Shown piece after piece: positions 16,198 through 23,869 of a stretch of DNA of 33,003 nt (position 1 is the stretch's first letter; every line of letters starts with the position of its first letter). The notes beneath the pieces are model-generated. The model had not been told where the DNA came from and did no database searches. It worked only from the letters and a program-made list of their open reading frames with translations. Location: assembly GCF_002217205.1 (NCBI RefSeq), contig NZ_MUGT01000038.1:1-33003 (forward strand). Direction: 5' to 3'. The DNA comes from Flavobacterium branchiophilum NBRC 15030 = ATCC 35035 (GTDB taxonomy: Bacteria > Bacteroidota > Bacteroidia > Flavobacteriales > Flavobacteriaceae). Position numbers and translations under genes: made by a program.

Positions 16198-16560
16198 TTA
16201 GTCTTTCATTATTTTTTCACCTAAATTGACTAACAATTGACCAAGAGTAGCTCTATCTACTTTTTTATGGTTTAAATTGGCAACTTGATCAGACAAATTT
16301 TGTTCTAAATCGGTTATTCGAATATTCAAATCAGTCGATAGGTTGTCTATTGTTTGTAGAAGTTCTTTTCGGGTGGCTTCTATATAATCTTCTAATGCTT
16401 CTTTGCGTTGTTCTATCAATTGTTTGATACTTGAAAAATCTTCATCTATTTGTTGAATATTTTCACCAAATATCAAATTTTTTATGGCCTCTAATCTTTG
16501 AGCAGACTCCAAAGAATGGTCTGGTTGTGCCAATTTTTCTTTTTCGGTATTCTTAGTCAT
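16198..16560 (-). CDS. small coiled-coil protein, first gene of the GTPase operon
   Basis: This soluble 120-aa protein is rich in Glu, Gln, Lys and Leu. A long amphipathic helix or coiled coil covers about residues 20-95, followed by a conserved-looking tail KKVDRATLGQLLVNLGEKI. The start is set by the promoter: an in-frame TTG at 16596 lies inside the -7 box and cannot be transcribed, so the ATG at 16560 (MTKNTEKEKLA) is used. Its segment IKNLIFGENIQQIDEDF resembles the LKILLLQEDRDFANQIF start of the next gene, hinting at a shared interaction helix. Function unknown; a scaffold or partner of the GTPase module is an inference. Confidence 0.75.
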   Translation of the reverse strand: MTKNTEKEKLAQPDHSLESAQRLEAIKNLIFGENIQQIDEDFSSIKQLIEQRKEALEDYIEATRKELLQTIDNLSTDLNIRITDLEQNLSDQVANLNHKKVDRATLGQLLVNLGEKIMKD

Positions 16561-16593
16561 GTTACTGTTTGTCGTTTGGTTTTTTTTTACAAA

Positions 16594-16624
16594 CAAATTT
16601 AGACTATTTTATTAATATTTCAAA
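16594..16624 (-). promoter_or_regulatory. consensus promoter of the GTPase operon
   Basis: TTTG (16621-16624), a 19-bp spacer and TAAATTTG (16594-16601) match the Bacteroidota consensus perfectly. It drives the four genes down to the terminator at 13356 and fixes the first start codon at 16560. Confidence 0.8.
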
Positions 16625-16673
16625 CTTTTTTTTTCAATTTAAAAAAATGGATTTATTTATAAACTTAAATTGA

Positions 16674-17675
16674 CTAAATAGACATAAATTCTTCGGCTTT
16701 TTTTACCATATTATAACTTCCACAAAAAAATGGGGCTCTTTGATGTAAGCTATCTGGTTGAATTTCCATGATTCTTTGATAGCCATTAGATGCTTTTCCG
16801 CCAGCTTGCTCCACGATAAAAGCCATAGGATTACATTCATACAACAATCGTAATTTACCATTGGGCGATTTTGAGCTTGTTGGGTAGATATATATCCCCC
16901 CTTTGATCATATTTCGATGAATGTCTGAAACCAAACTTCCGATGTATCTTGAGGTGTAGGGTCTATCACCTTCTTCTGTTTGACAGTATTTAATATAATC
17001 TTTAACTCCTTTTGGAAAATGAACGTAATTCCCTTCGTTTATGGAGTAAATTTTACCATCTTCAGAAAATTTCATATTGGGATGCGATAGATAAAATGTT
17101 CCAATGGCAGGATTTAGTGTAAATCCGTTTACGCCATGTCCTGTGGTATAAACGAGCATCGTAGAGGTCCCATAAATGACATATCCTGCAGCCACTTGAT
17201 AAACCCCTTTTTGTAAAAAATCTTCTAATGTTACGGGTGTTCCAACGGGTGTTATGCGTCTATAAACTGAAAAAATGGTACCCACAGATACATTTACATC
17301 TATATTACTCGATCCGTCTAATGGATCCATTAATACAACATATTTATTATTATGCCCATTATCTGCTCCTGAAACCGTTATAAAATCATCATTTTCTTCA
17401 GAGGCAATGCCGCACACAATTTCTCTATTGATGAGTGTTTGAATGAAAACTTCGTTAGCATATACATCTAGTTTTTGTTGGTCTTCTCCTTGTATATTTT
17501 GTTCGCCAACTGCCCCAACAATATCTACTAAACCAGCTTTATTCACTTTGTAATTAACTACTTTGGCAGCTAATCGAATGGAGTTGATAATTCGAGATAG
17601 TTCCCCTGTAGAATATTGAAAATCTTTTTGATTTTCAATAATATATTCTCCTAATGTTTTGTTGCGTTCTTCCAT
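16674..17675 (-). CDS. fbp: class I fructose-1,6-bisphosphatase
   Basis: FBPase hydrolyses fructose 1,6-bisphosphate to fructose 6-phosphate, the committed step of gluconeogenesis. The 333-aa length is normal. The metal site is seen in SEENDD (92-97) and [10 protein letters not shown] (117-126), and substrate-binding blocks in [12 protein letters not shown] and KGGIYIYP, followed by [19 protein letters not shown]. The allosteric AMP-site region of the N-terminus is present but cannot be judged from sequence alone. It is divergent from the saccharopine-dehydrogenase-family gene, with promoters for both within 150 bp. Confidence 0.97.
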   Translation of the reverse strand: MEERNKTLGEYIIENQKDFQYSTGELSRIINSIRLAAKVVNYKVNKAGLVDIVGAVGEQNIQGEDQQKLDVYANEVFIQTLINREIVCGIASEENDDFITVSGADNGHNNKYVVLMDPLDGSSNIDVNVSVGTIFSVYRRITPVGTPVTLEDFLQKGVYQVAAGYVIYGTSTMLVYTTGHGVNGFTLNPAIGTFYLSHPNMKFSEDGKIYSINEGNYVHFPKGVKDYIKYCQTEEGDRPYTSRYIGSLVSDIHRNMIKGGIYIYPTSSKSPNGKLRLLYECNPMAFIVEQAGGKASNGYQRIMEIQPDSLHQRAPFFCGSYNMVKKAEEFMSI

Positions 17676-17700
17676 TACGAAATCGTTATAGTTAGTTTGG

Positions 17701-17731
17701 CAAATATCGTTTTTTTAATTATATTTTTCAA
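17701..17731 (-). promoter_or_regulatory. promoter of fbp
   Basis: TTG (17729-17731), a 20-bp spacer and GATATTTG (17701-17708), one mismatch to TAnnTTTG. The expected leader is about 20-25 nt. Confidence 0.5.
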
Positions 17732-17776
17732 TACAATGGGGTTATTATTTTTTAATTTATTTTTTTTAAAATTTAT

Positions 17777-17807
17777 TTGCAAAAATTATAACAATTTTAT
17801 ATATTTG
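17777..17807 (+). promoter_or_regulatory. promoter of the saccharopine dehydrogenase family gene
   Basis: TTG (17777-17779), a 20-bp spacer and TATATTTG (17800-17807) match the Bacteroidota consensus. The start codon lies 18 bp after the box. Confidence 0.7.
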
Positions 17808-17825
17808 TGTTATATTTAAAACATT

Positions 17826-19196
17826 ATGAGACATCTTCTTATCATTGGTGCCGGAAAATCAGCTTCAACTTTAATACAGTATTTACTTAATAAATCAGAA
17901 TCAGAACATTTGCATCTTGTAATAGCCGATTTATCTTTAGAGTTGGCTCAAAAAAAAACAAATAACCATCCAAATGCAACCCCCATTGCTTTAGATATTC
18001 GAAACGAATCTCAAAGAAGACAACATATTGCGGCTGCTACACTTGTAATATCAATGTTACCAGCTCATTTACACATCGAAATTGCCAAAGATTGTATTTT
18101 GTTTAAAAAAAATTTAGTAACGGCATCTTATATTAGTGCCGAGATGCAAATGCTCGACGACCAAGTCAAAGCATACGGATTGATTTTTATGAACGAAATA
18201 GGTTTAGATCCTGGTATAGACCACATAAGTGCCATGAAAGTGATTGATCAAATACGTGAAAAAGGGGGCAAAATGATTTTGTTTGAATCCTTTTGTGGTG
18301 GATTAGTAGCACCAGATTCTGACAACAATTTATGGAATTACAAGTTTACATGGGCACCACGAAATGTTGTTTTGGCCGGTCAAGGAGGTGCCGCCAAATT
18401 TATACAAGAAGGAAAAGACAAATACATTCCTTATCATAAATTGTTTAGACGAACAGAATTTTTGGAAGTCGAAGGATATGGCAGATTTGAAGGGTATGCC
18501 AACAGAGATTCGCTAAAATACCGAAGTGCTTATGGGTTAGACGGGATTCTTACATTATATAGAGGTACGATTCGAAGAGTTGGTTTTTCTAAAGCATGGA
18601 ATATGTTTGTACAACTAGGAATGACAGACGATTCATATCAAGTAGAAAACTCTTATGGCATGAGTTACCGTGAATTTGTCAATTTATTCCTTCCCTATCA
18701 TCCTTCAGATTCTGTCGAAATCAAAACACGCTTGGTGCTTGGCATTGAGCAAGACGACATTATGTGGGACAAATTATTAGAATTGGATTTGTTTAACCCC
18801 AATAAATTCATAAATCTACATCATGCTACACCGGCTCAAATATTAGAGAAAATACTATCGGATAGTTGGACATTGAAAGAAGAAGACAAAGATATGATTG
18901 TAATGTATCATAAATTTGGATATGAAATTGATGGTCAACAAAAACAAATTGACTCCAAAATGGTTTGCATTGGCGATGATCAAACTTATACCGCTATGGC
19001 GAAAACTGTTGGCTTGCCAGTTGCAATGGCTGCTTTATTAATTTTAAATGGTAAAATCAAAACAGTAGGAGTGCAAATGCCTTTACAAAAAGAAATTTAT
19101 GAACCCCTATTGACAGAACTTGAAAATTTTGGAATCCAATTTAACGAAACCGAGATGCCCTATATTGGATATAATCCAGATCGTTTGATGGTATAG
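17826..19196 (+). CDS. saccharopine dehydrogenase family protein
   Basis: This 456-aa NAD(P)-dependent protein has an N-terminal Rossmann fold (LLIIGAGKSASTLIQYLL, glycines 8 and 10) and the saccharopine dehydrogenase blocks ISMLPAHLH, VTASYIS and NEIGLDPGIDHISAM, then SFCGGLVAPDSDNNLWNYKF. The C-terminal part carries ATPAQILEKILSDSW and the family's NGKIKTVGVQMP region. Relatives interconvert lysine plus 2-oxoglutarate and saccharopine; a role in lysine degradation is likely, but direction and substrate cannot be fixed from sequence. Its stop is directly abutted by the stop of the convergent LytTR gene. It is monocistronic, with a promoter shared back-to-back with fbp. Confidence 0.88.
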   Translation: MRHLLIIGAGKSASTLIQYLLNKSESEHLHLVIADLSLELAQKKTNNHPNATPIALDIRNESQRRQHIAAATLVISMLPAHLHIEIAKDCILFKKNLVTASYISAEMQMLDDQVKAYGLIFMNEIGLDPGIDHISAMKVIDQIREKGGKMILFESFCGGLVAPDSDNNLWNYKFTWAPRNVVLAGQGGAAKFIQEGKDKYIPYHKLFRRTEFLEVEGYGRFEGYANRDSLKYRSAYGLDGILTLYRGTIRRVGFSKAWNMFVQLGMTDDSYQVENSYGMSYREFVNLFLPYHPSDSVEIKTRLVLGIEQDDIMWDKLLELDLFNPNKFINLHHATPAQILEKILSDSWTLKEEDKDMIVMYHKFGYEIDGQQKQIDSKMVCIGDDQTYTAMAKTVGLPVAMAALLILNGKIKTVGVQMPLQKEIYEPLLTELENFGIQFNETEMPYIGYNPDRLMV

Positions 19197-19949
19197 TTAT
19201 TCCTTTATTCTGATAAATTTATTAAATTCATCAATCCTGCGTTTGGCAATTGGAATAGTAATATTATTAATCATTTCGCAACAATATCTTTCTTTTTTAT
19301 TGACATATTTTACCTTGTTTATATTGACAATAAATGTATTATGTGTGCGAAAAAAAATATTTTTATCTAAATTTTTTTCGTATTCACCTATATTTTTACT
19401 TGATAATATTTTTTGTCCATCCTCAAAATAAAACCGAGTATATTTGCCTTCGGCCTCACAAAAAATGATTTTATCAAGCTTAAAAAATTCTATTTTATCT
19501 AAAGTAGATATTGCAATAAATTCAATAGGTCTTGAATAATTAATCGAATTTGAATATAGGTTGGCATCATTGATAAATGCTCTTGTAATGCTTTTTTCTA
19601 CTTTATTAATTGATCTTATCAATTGTTCAATTAATAAAGGTTTAAGTATAAAATCTGCGGCATCATGGAGGTAAAAATCATAAGCGTGTTTTTTTTCATA
19701 AGAAAAAACTATCAAATGTATATCATTAAAATCAATGGCTTTTTTAATATCTTCAATGGCATTTTCCTCATTAATCAATCCAAAAAATAAAATATTGGGT
19801 TTGCGTTCAATAATTTCTTTTTTAGCCTCCAAAATAGTCAAAGTTTCAGCAACTAATTCAATTTTTGGAAAAAAATTGGATAATAAAATTTTTAAATGAT
19901 CATTGCTTTTAAAATCATCATCAACTAATATTGCTTTTAAACTGTTCAT
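19197..19949 (-). CDS. LytTR response regulator with degenerate receiver
   Basis: This 250-aa protein has an N-terminal receiver-like domain (1-118) and a C-terminal LytTR DNA-binding domain (about 145-248: FIAISTLDKIEFFKLDKIIFCEAEGKYT, then FRTHNTFIVNINKV). The receiver keeps the acidic pair Asp10/Asp11 and the Lys-Pro motif (ILKPL). Where LytTR regulators normally read FLDIEMP it reads FFGLINE, so the phosphoacceptor Asp is Gly57. The receiver therefore probably does not accept phosphate and may be controlled by binding or be constitutive. It lies 40 bp downstream of rpoN on the same strand, likely in the same transcript. No partner histidine kinase is adjacent. Confidence 0.88.
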   Translation of the reverse strand: MNSLKAILVDDDFKSNDHLKILLSNFFPKIELVAETLTILEAKKEIIERKPNILFFGLINEENAIEDIKKAIDFNDIHLIVFSYEKKHAYDFYLHDAADFILKPLLIEQLIRSINKVEKSITRAFINDANLYSNSINYSRPIEFIAISTLDKIEFFKLDKIIFCEAEGKYTRFYFEDGQKILSSKNIGEYEKNLDKNIFFRTHNTFIVNINKVKYVNKKERYCCEMINNITIPIAKRRIDEFNKFIRIKE

Positions 19950-19989
19950 ACCATAAGGGTTATTTTCAAAAAATTGCTTTATTGTTTAA

Positions 19990-21456
19990 TTACATTTTTT
20001 TTCGCATTCTGGCCACGGGTATTTCTAAAACATCTCTATATTTAGCTATTGTTCTTCGAGCAATTGGGTAGCCTTTCTCTTTTAATATATCTACTAATTG
20101 ATCATCGGTTAGTGGTTTGTGTTTGTCTTCGTCTGCAATAATATTTTTGAGTATTCTTTTAATTTCAATTGTCGATACATCTTCACCCTGATCATTTTTC
20201 ATAGCTTCAGAAAAAAACTCTTTCAATAATTTTGTCCCATAAGGAGTATCAACATACTTACTATTTGCAACTCTCGAAATCGTAGAAATGTCTAAACCTA
20301 TCATATCGGCTATATCTTTCAAAATCATAGGCTTTAGTTTTGCTTCATCGCCCTCTAAAAAATAGTCATGCTGAAAGTGCATAATGGCATTCATAGTAAC
20401 AAACAAAGTTTCTTGTCTTTGTTTTATAGCATCGATAAACCATTTTGCTGAGTCTAATTTTTGTTTGATAAATTGAACCGCATCTTTTTGTGCAACAGAT
20501 TTGTCTTGACTGCTTTTATAGGTTTGAAGCATGTCCTGATAATCCTTTGAAACATGAAGACTAGGAGCATTGCGACTATTTAGCGATAGTTCTAATGCTT
20601 CATCTTGAATACGAATAATAAAATCCGGAACAACTTGTTCTGTTATTTTTGTATTGCCTGTAAAGGAACTTCCAGGTTTTGGATTTAATTTTTCTATTTC
20701 ATAGATGGCTTTTTTCAATTGCTCATTAGAAATTTCAAATTTAGCTATCAATTTTTCATAATGTTTTTTTGTAAAAACATCAAAATGATTTTCTATAATT
20801 TCAATAGCTATCGATACATATTCAGTAGGCGTTTTGTGTTTTAGTTGTAGCAACAAACATTCTTGCAAATCTCTTGCCCCAACACCAGTCGGCTCTAATT
20901 GATGAATGATTTGCATAATTTTAGATACCGTTTTTTCCTCGGTATAAATCGCTTGTGTAAAAGCCATGTCATCTACTATATCTGCAATACTCCTACGAAT
21001 GTAACCCATATCGTCTATACTTCCAACTAAAAATTCTGCAATTTGACGTTCGTCATCACTCAATATAAAGGTATTCAACTGATTAATCAAATCTTGATGA
21101 AAACTAATGGTAGAAGCTAATGGATTTGATTTTTCTTCTTCGTCTTCGCTATAGTTATTGCTTTGAGTCTTGTAATCAGGTATTTCATCATTAGACAAAT
21201 ATTCATCTATATTAATGTCATCCGTATCAATATTTTCATTGTCCTCATAATCAAAATCATCATTTTCATTATCAAATTCATCTTTTTCAAAAAGCTCTTC
21301 AGCATCTAAACCCATTTCCAAAGCAGGATTCTCGTTCATTTCTTCAAGCAATCGTTGTTCAAATGCTTGTGTTGGCAATTGAACCAATTTCATCAACTGA
21401 ATTTGTTGCGGAGATAATTTTTGGGATAATTTGAATTGTAAACTCTGTTTTAGCAT
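19990..21456 (-). CDS. rpoN: RNA polymerase sigma-54 factor
   Basis: Sigma-54 directs RNA polymerase to -24/-12 promoters and needs AAA+ activators. The 488-aa protein shows the Gln/Leu-rich activator region (SLQFKLSQKLSPQQIQLMKLVQLPT), a very acidic linker at about residues 52-112, the core-binding domain, and the C-terminal RpoN box ARRTIAKYR at 466-474. All regions are present. It is 85 bp downstream of asnS, and its leader contains an 11-bp perfect inverted repeat. No sigma-54 activator is in the window. Confidence 0.97.
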   Translation of the reverse strand: MLKQSLQFKLSQKLSPQQIQLMKLVQLPTQAFEQRLLEEMNENPALEMGLDAEELFEKDEFDNENDDFDYEDNENIDTDDINIDEYLSNDEIPDYKTQSNNYSEDEEEKSNPLASTISFHQDLINQLNTFILSDDERQIAEFLVGSIDDMGYIRRSIADIVDDMAFTQAIYTEEKTVSKIMQIIHQLEPTGVGARDLQECLLLQLKHKTPTEYVSIAIEIIENHFDVFTKKHYEKLIAKFEISNEQLKKAIYEIEKLNPKPGSSFTGNTKITEQVVPDFIIRIQDEALELSLNSRNAPSLHVSKDYQDMLQTYKSSQDKSVAQKDAVQFIKQKLDSAKWFIDAIKQRQETLFVTMNAIMHFQHDYFLEGDEAKLKPMILKDIADMIGLDISTISRVANSKYVDTPYGTKLLKEFFSEAMKNDQGEDVSTIEIKRILKNIIADEDKHKPLTDDQLVDILKEKGYPIARRTIAKYRDVLEIPVARMRKKM

Positions 21457-21473
21457 CTCTTGATTTGAAAAAA

Positions 21474-21522
21474 AATGGTTTTAACGCAAAATGTATATTA
21501 TAATATTTACTTTAAAACCATT
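21474..21522. promoter_or_regulatory. 11-bp perfect inverted repeat in the rpoN leader
   Basis: AATGGTTTTAA (21474-21484) and TTAAAACCATT (21512-21522) are separated by 27 bp that contain a promoter-like TACATTTTG on the minus strand. The arrangement could be a split operator. A terminator is unlikely, as there is no T tract and the stem is AT-rich. Confidence 0.4.
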
Positions 21523-21541
21523 ATTATTAACATGTTATTGA

Positions 21542-22975
21542 TTAAAATTCTGCATTTTGTGGTGTTCTTGGAAACGGAATAACATCTCTAATATTTGTCA
21601 TACCTGTAACAAATAACACTAGTCGTTCAAAACCAAGCCCAAAACCAGAATGTACTGCGGTTCCAAATCGGCGGGTATCTAAGTACCACCATAATTCTTC
21701 TTCATCAATACCTAAGGCTTTCATCTTTTCGACCAAAACATCAAAACGTTCTTCTCTTTGAGAGCCACCAACAATTTCACCAATGCCAGGAAACAATATA
21801 TCCATAGCTCTAACGGTTTTACCATCTTCGTTCAAACGCATATAAAAAGCTTTGATATTTGCTGGATAATCAAATAATATTACCGGACATTTAAAGTGTT
21901 TTTCTACCAAATACCTTTCATGCTCACTTTGTAAATCGGCTCCCCATTCGTCTATAATGTAATGAAATTTTTTATTTTTATTTGGTTTACAGTTTTTCAA
22001 AATAGCGATAGCCTCTGTATAAGAAACCCTTTTGAACTGATTGTTGCTCACAAAGTGCAATTTATCTATCAAATTCATGTCGCTTCTTTCCGATTGAGGT
22101 TTTGATTTTTCTTCATCCATCAATCGTGATTCTAAGAATTTTAAGTCATCCAAACAATGCTCTAAAGCATAGTTTACAACATATTTAATAAAATCTTCAG
22201 CCAAATCCATGTTGTCGTCCAAGTCATTAAAAGCTACCTCGGGTTCAATCATCCAAAATTCGGCCAAATGTCTGGAAGTGTTAGAATTTTCAGCTCTAAA
22301 TGTAGGGCCAAATGTATAAATTTGTCCTAAGGCCATGGCATACGTTTCGCCTTCCAATTGTCCAGAAACAGTCAAATTGGTTTCTCTACCAAAAAAATCT
22401 TCCTTATAATTAACTTTTCCAAATTCATTTCTAGGAGTATTATCAAAAGGTAGGGCAGAAACTCTAAACATTTCACCTGCTCCTTCAGCATCAGAACCTG
22501 TTATGATAGGAGTAGTTACATAAACAAAACCTTTTTGTTGAAAGTACTGATGAACAGCAAAAGACAATACCGATCTCACACGCATGATGGCACCAAAAAC
22601 ATTCGTTCGAACACGAAGATGGGCATTTTCTCTTAAAAATTCTAATGAATGCTTTTTAGGTTGCATCGGGAATTTTTCAGGATCAGAATCACCCAAAATC
22701 GACAATTGGGCAACTTGTATTTCATATTTTTGACCAGCACCCTGGCTTTCAACCAAAGCACCCGTTACCGAAATTGCAGCTCCAGTTGTAATTCTTTTTA
22801 AAACTGCATCAGATGTGTTTTCAAAATCAACAACACACTGTATATTATGTATAGTAGAACCATCATTTAAAGCAATAAATTGATTGTTTCTAAAAGTTCT
22901 AACCCATCCGTTTACCAAAACTTCCTTTAAGGTGCTAGTACTATTCAATAATTCCTTTACTTTTGTACGTTTCAT
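21542..22975 (-). CDS. asnS: asparaginyl-tRNA synthetase
   Basis: AsnRS charges tRNA-Asn with asparagine. This 477-aa class IIb synthetase has an N-terminal OB-fold anticodon-binding domain (about 15-105, [21 protein letters not shown]). Motif 2 reads [21 protein letters not shown] and motif 3 [22 protein letters not shown], ending IPFPRTP. The Asn-type signature of the last segment (PRTPQNAEF) distinguishes it from AspRS. It has a -7 box at 23015-23022 and is followed on the same strand by rpoN and the LytTR gene. Confidence 0.97.
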   Translation of the reverse strand: MKRTKVKELLNSTSTLKEVLVNGWVRTFRNNQFIALNDGSTIHNIQCVVDFENTSDAVLKRITTGAAISVTGALVESQGAGQKYEIQVAQLSILGDSDPEKFPMQPKKHSLEFLRENAHLRVRTNVFGAIMRVRSVLSFAVHQYFQQKGFVYVTTPIITGSDAEGAGEMFRVSALPFDNTPRNEFGKVNYKEDFFGRETNLTVSGQLEGETYAMALGQIYTFGPTFRAENSNTSRHLAEFWMIEPEVAFNDLDDNMDLAEDFIKYVVNYALEHCLDDLKFLESRLMDEEKSKPQSERSDMNLIDKLHFVSNNQFKRVSYTEAIAILKNCKPNKNKKFHYIIDEWGADLQSEHERYLVEKHFKCPVILFDYPANIKAFYMRLNEDGKTVRAMDILFPGIGEIVGGSQREERFDVLVEKMKALGIDEEELWWYLDTRRFGTAVHSGFGLGFERLVLFVTGMTNIRDVIPFPRTPQNAEF

Positions 22976-23014
22976 TATTTATTAATTTATTTGATTATTG
23001 CTTATATTATTTTG

Positions 23015-23022
23015 CAAATATA
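23015..23022 (-). promoter_or_regulatory. -7 element of asnS
   Basis: TATATTTG on the minus strand matches TAnnTTTG, about 40 bp before the asnS start. No TTG is at the ideal distance. Confidence 0.45.
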
Positions 23023-23434
23023 ATTCATTTGTTTCAAAATTAAAAATGGATAGTTTGAATTATTATTTCAAATCATAGAATTTCAAATCATTAATTTGAG
23101 AATGTAAAAATGGGGTGTAATAAAATAAATTGAGTATAGTATTTTTTAAAATAATAAAATGAAATTTGAAAATTAAAATGTAGAATCTAAAAGAAAACAA
23201 GAAATTGATCAAATTATTTATTATGTTAAAAAGGTGTATTTAGACAAAAAAAGCATCGATAAAAAGATTAAAACAAACGATTAAATGAATTTTAAGTGTA
23301 AAATTTATAATATGTTTTATTATTTCTTAAAAAAATCAAGTTACCAATAAAACGATAATGCCAAAATTAAAAACATTTATTCTTGTTTTTGATACGCTTG
23401 TTAATTTATATATTATATATTCAATATAAAAACA
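23023..23434. other. AT-rich intergenic region, no supported gene
   Basis: This lies between divergent asnS and the T9SS operon. A plus-strand stop-to-stop frame at 23177-23284 (35 aa, Lys-rich, ending KKSIDKKIKTND) has no start codon and no recognisable family. I see no RNA gene or inverted repeat of note. Confidence 0.5.
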
Positions 23435-23442
23435 TACCTTTG
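23435..23442 (+). promoter_or_regulatory. -7 element upstream of the T9SS-substrate operon
   Basis: TACCTTTG fits TAnnTTTG and would give a leader of about 115 nt. A second candidate, TAAGTTTG at 23467-23474, has a TTG 24 bp upstream. Either could serve the three-gene operon. Confidence 0.45.
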
Positions 23443-23563
23443 CCCTGTTATATAAGCAATTAATCATAAGTTTGCACCAACAGATTAATTGTAAAATAAA
23501 CAAGAGTTAAGGAAATTAAATTTTAATGTAAATAATTCAAAAATATTAAACCCAATAAACCAA

Positions 23564-23788
23564 ATGAAAGTTTTAAAGAAAATCAGTTTTATGAAATTTG
23601 CATCTACACTAATCATGTTTTTAAACATGTTAGAATTAAAAGCACAAGTAGATCCAGGTGGAACAGATGCACCACCACCACCACCAGGAGCACCTATAGA
23701 CAGTAACATAATGTTCTTGCTAACAATAGGTTTAGTAATTGCGGGTGTTTACTATTACAATTTAAACAAAAACAAAAGTAAATTATAA
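23564..23788 (+). CDS. small proline-rich signal-peptide membrane protein
   Basis: This 74-aa protein has an N-terminal hydrophobic signal sequence (about 8-27, ending LKAQ), a short exposed stretch with six prolines in DAPPPPPGAPIDSNI, and one C-terminal transmembrane helix (about 48-66) with a short basic tail. Start at 23564 or the internal ATG (residue 10) are both possible; the second gives a more typical signal peptide. Small proteins with a PGAPIDSNI-like motif are frequent in Flavobacteriaceae beside T9SS or adhesin genes, with no known function. It is first of an apparent operon with the 838-aa T9SS protein and the OmpA-family protein. Confidence 0.75.
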   Translation: MKVLKKISFMKFASTLIMFLNMLELKAQVDPGGTDAPPPPPGAPIDSNIMFLLTIGLVIAGVYYYNLNKNKSKL

Positions 23789-23869
23789 AACAATAATTTT
23801 TAAAAAAAAAAAGAATTAAATCCTACTTAAATAATTCGATATTTTACAACTGTTAATCTTAAAAAAATT

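Noticed and set aside
16561..16596. TTG start giving a longer coiled-coil protein
   Set aside because: The codon lies within the -7 element of a perfect promoter and would not be transcribed.
23177..23284. 35-aa Lys-rich plus-strand frame
   Set aside because: No start codon and no recognisable family; composition fits AT-rich spacer.
23485..23709. 74-aa minus-strand frame opposite the small proline-rich gene
   Set aside because: It is the complement of a gene with a clear signal peptide and operon context; its Gly-rich start mirrors the proline codons.
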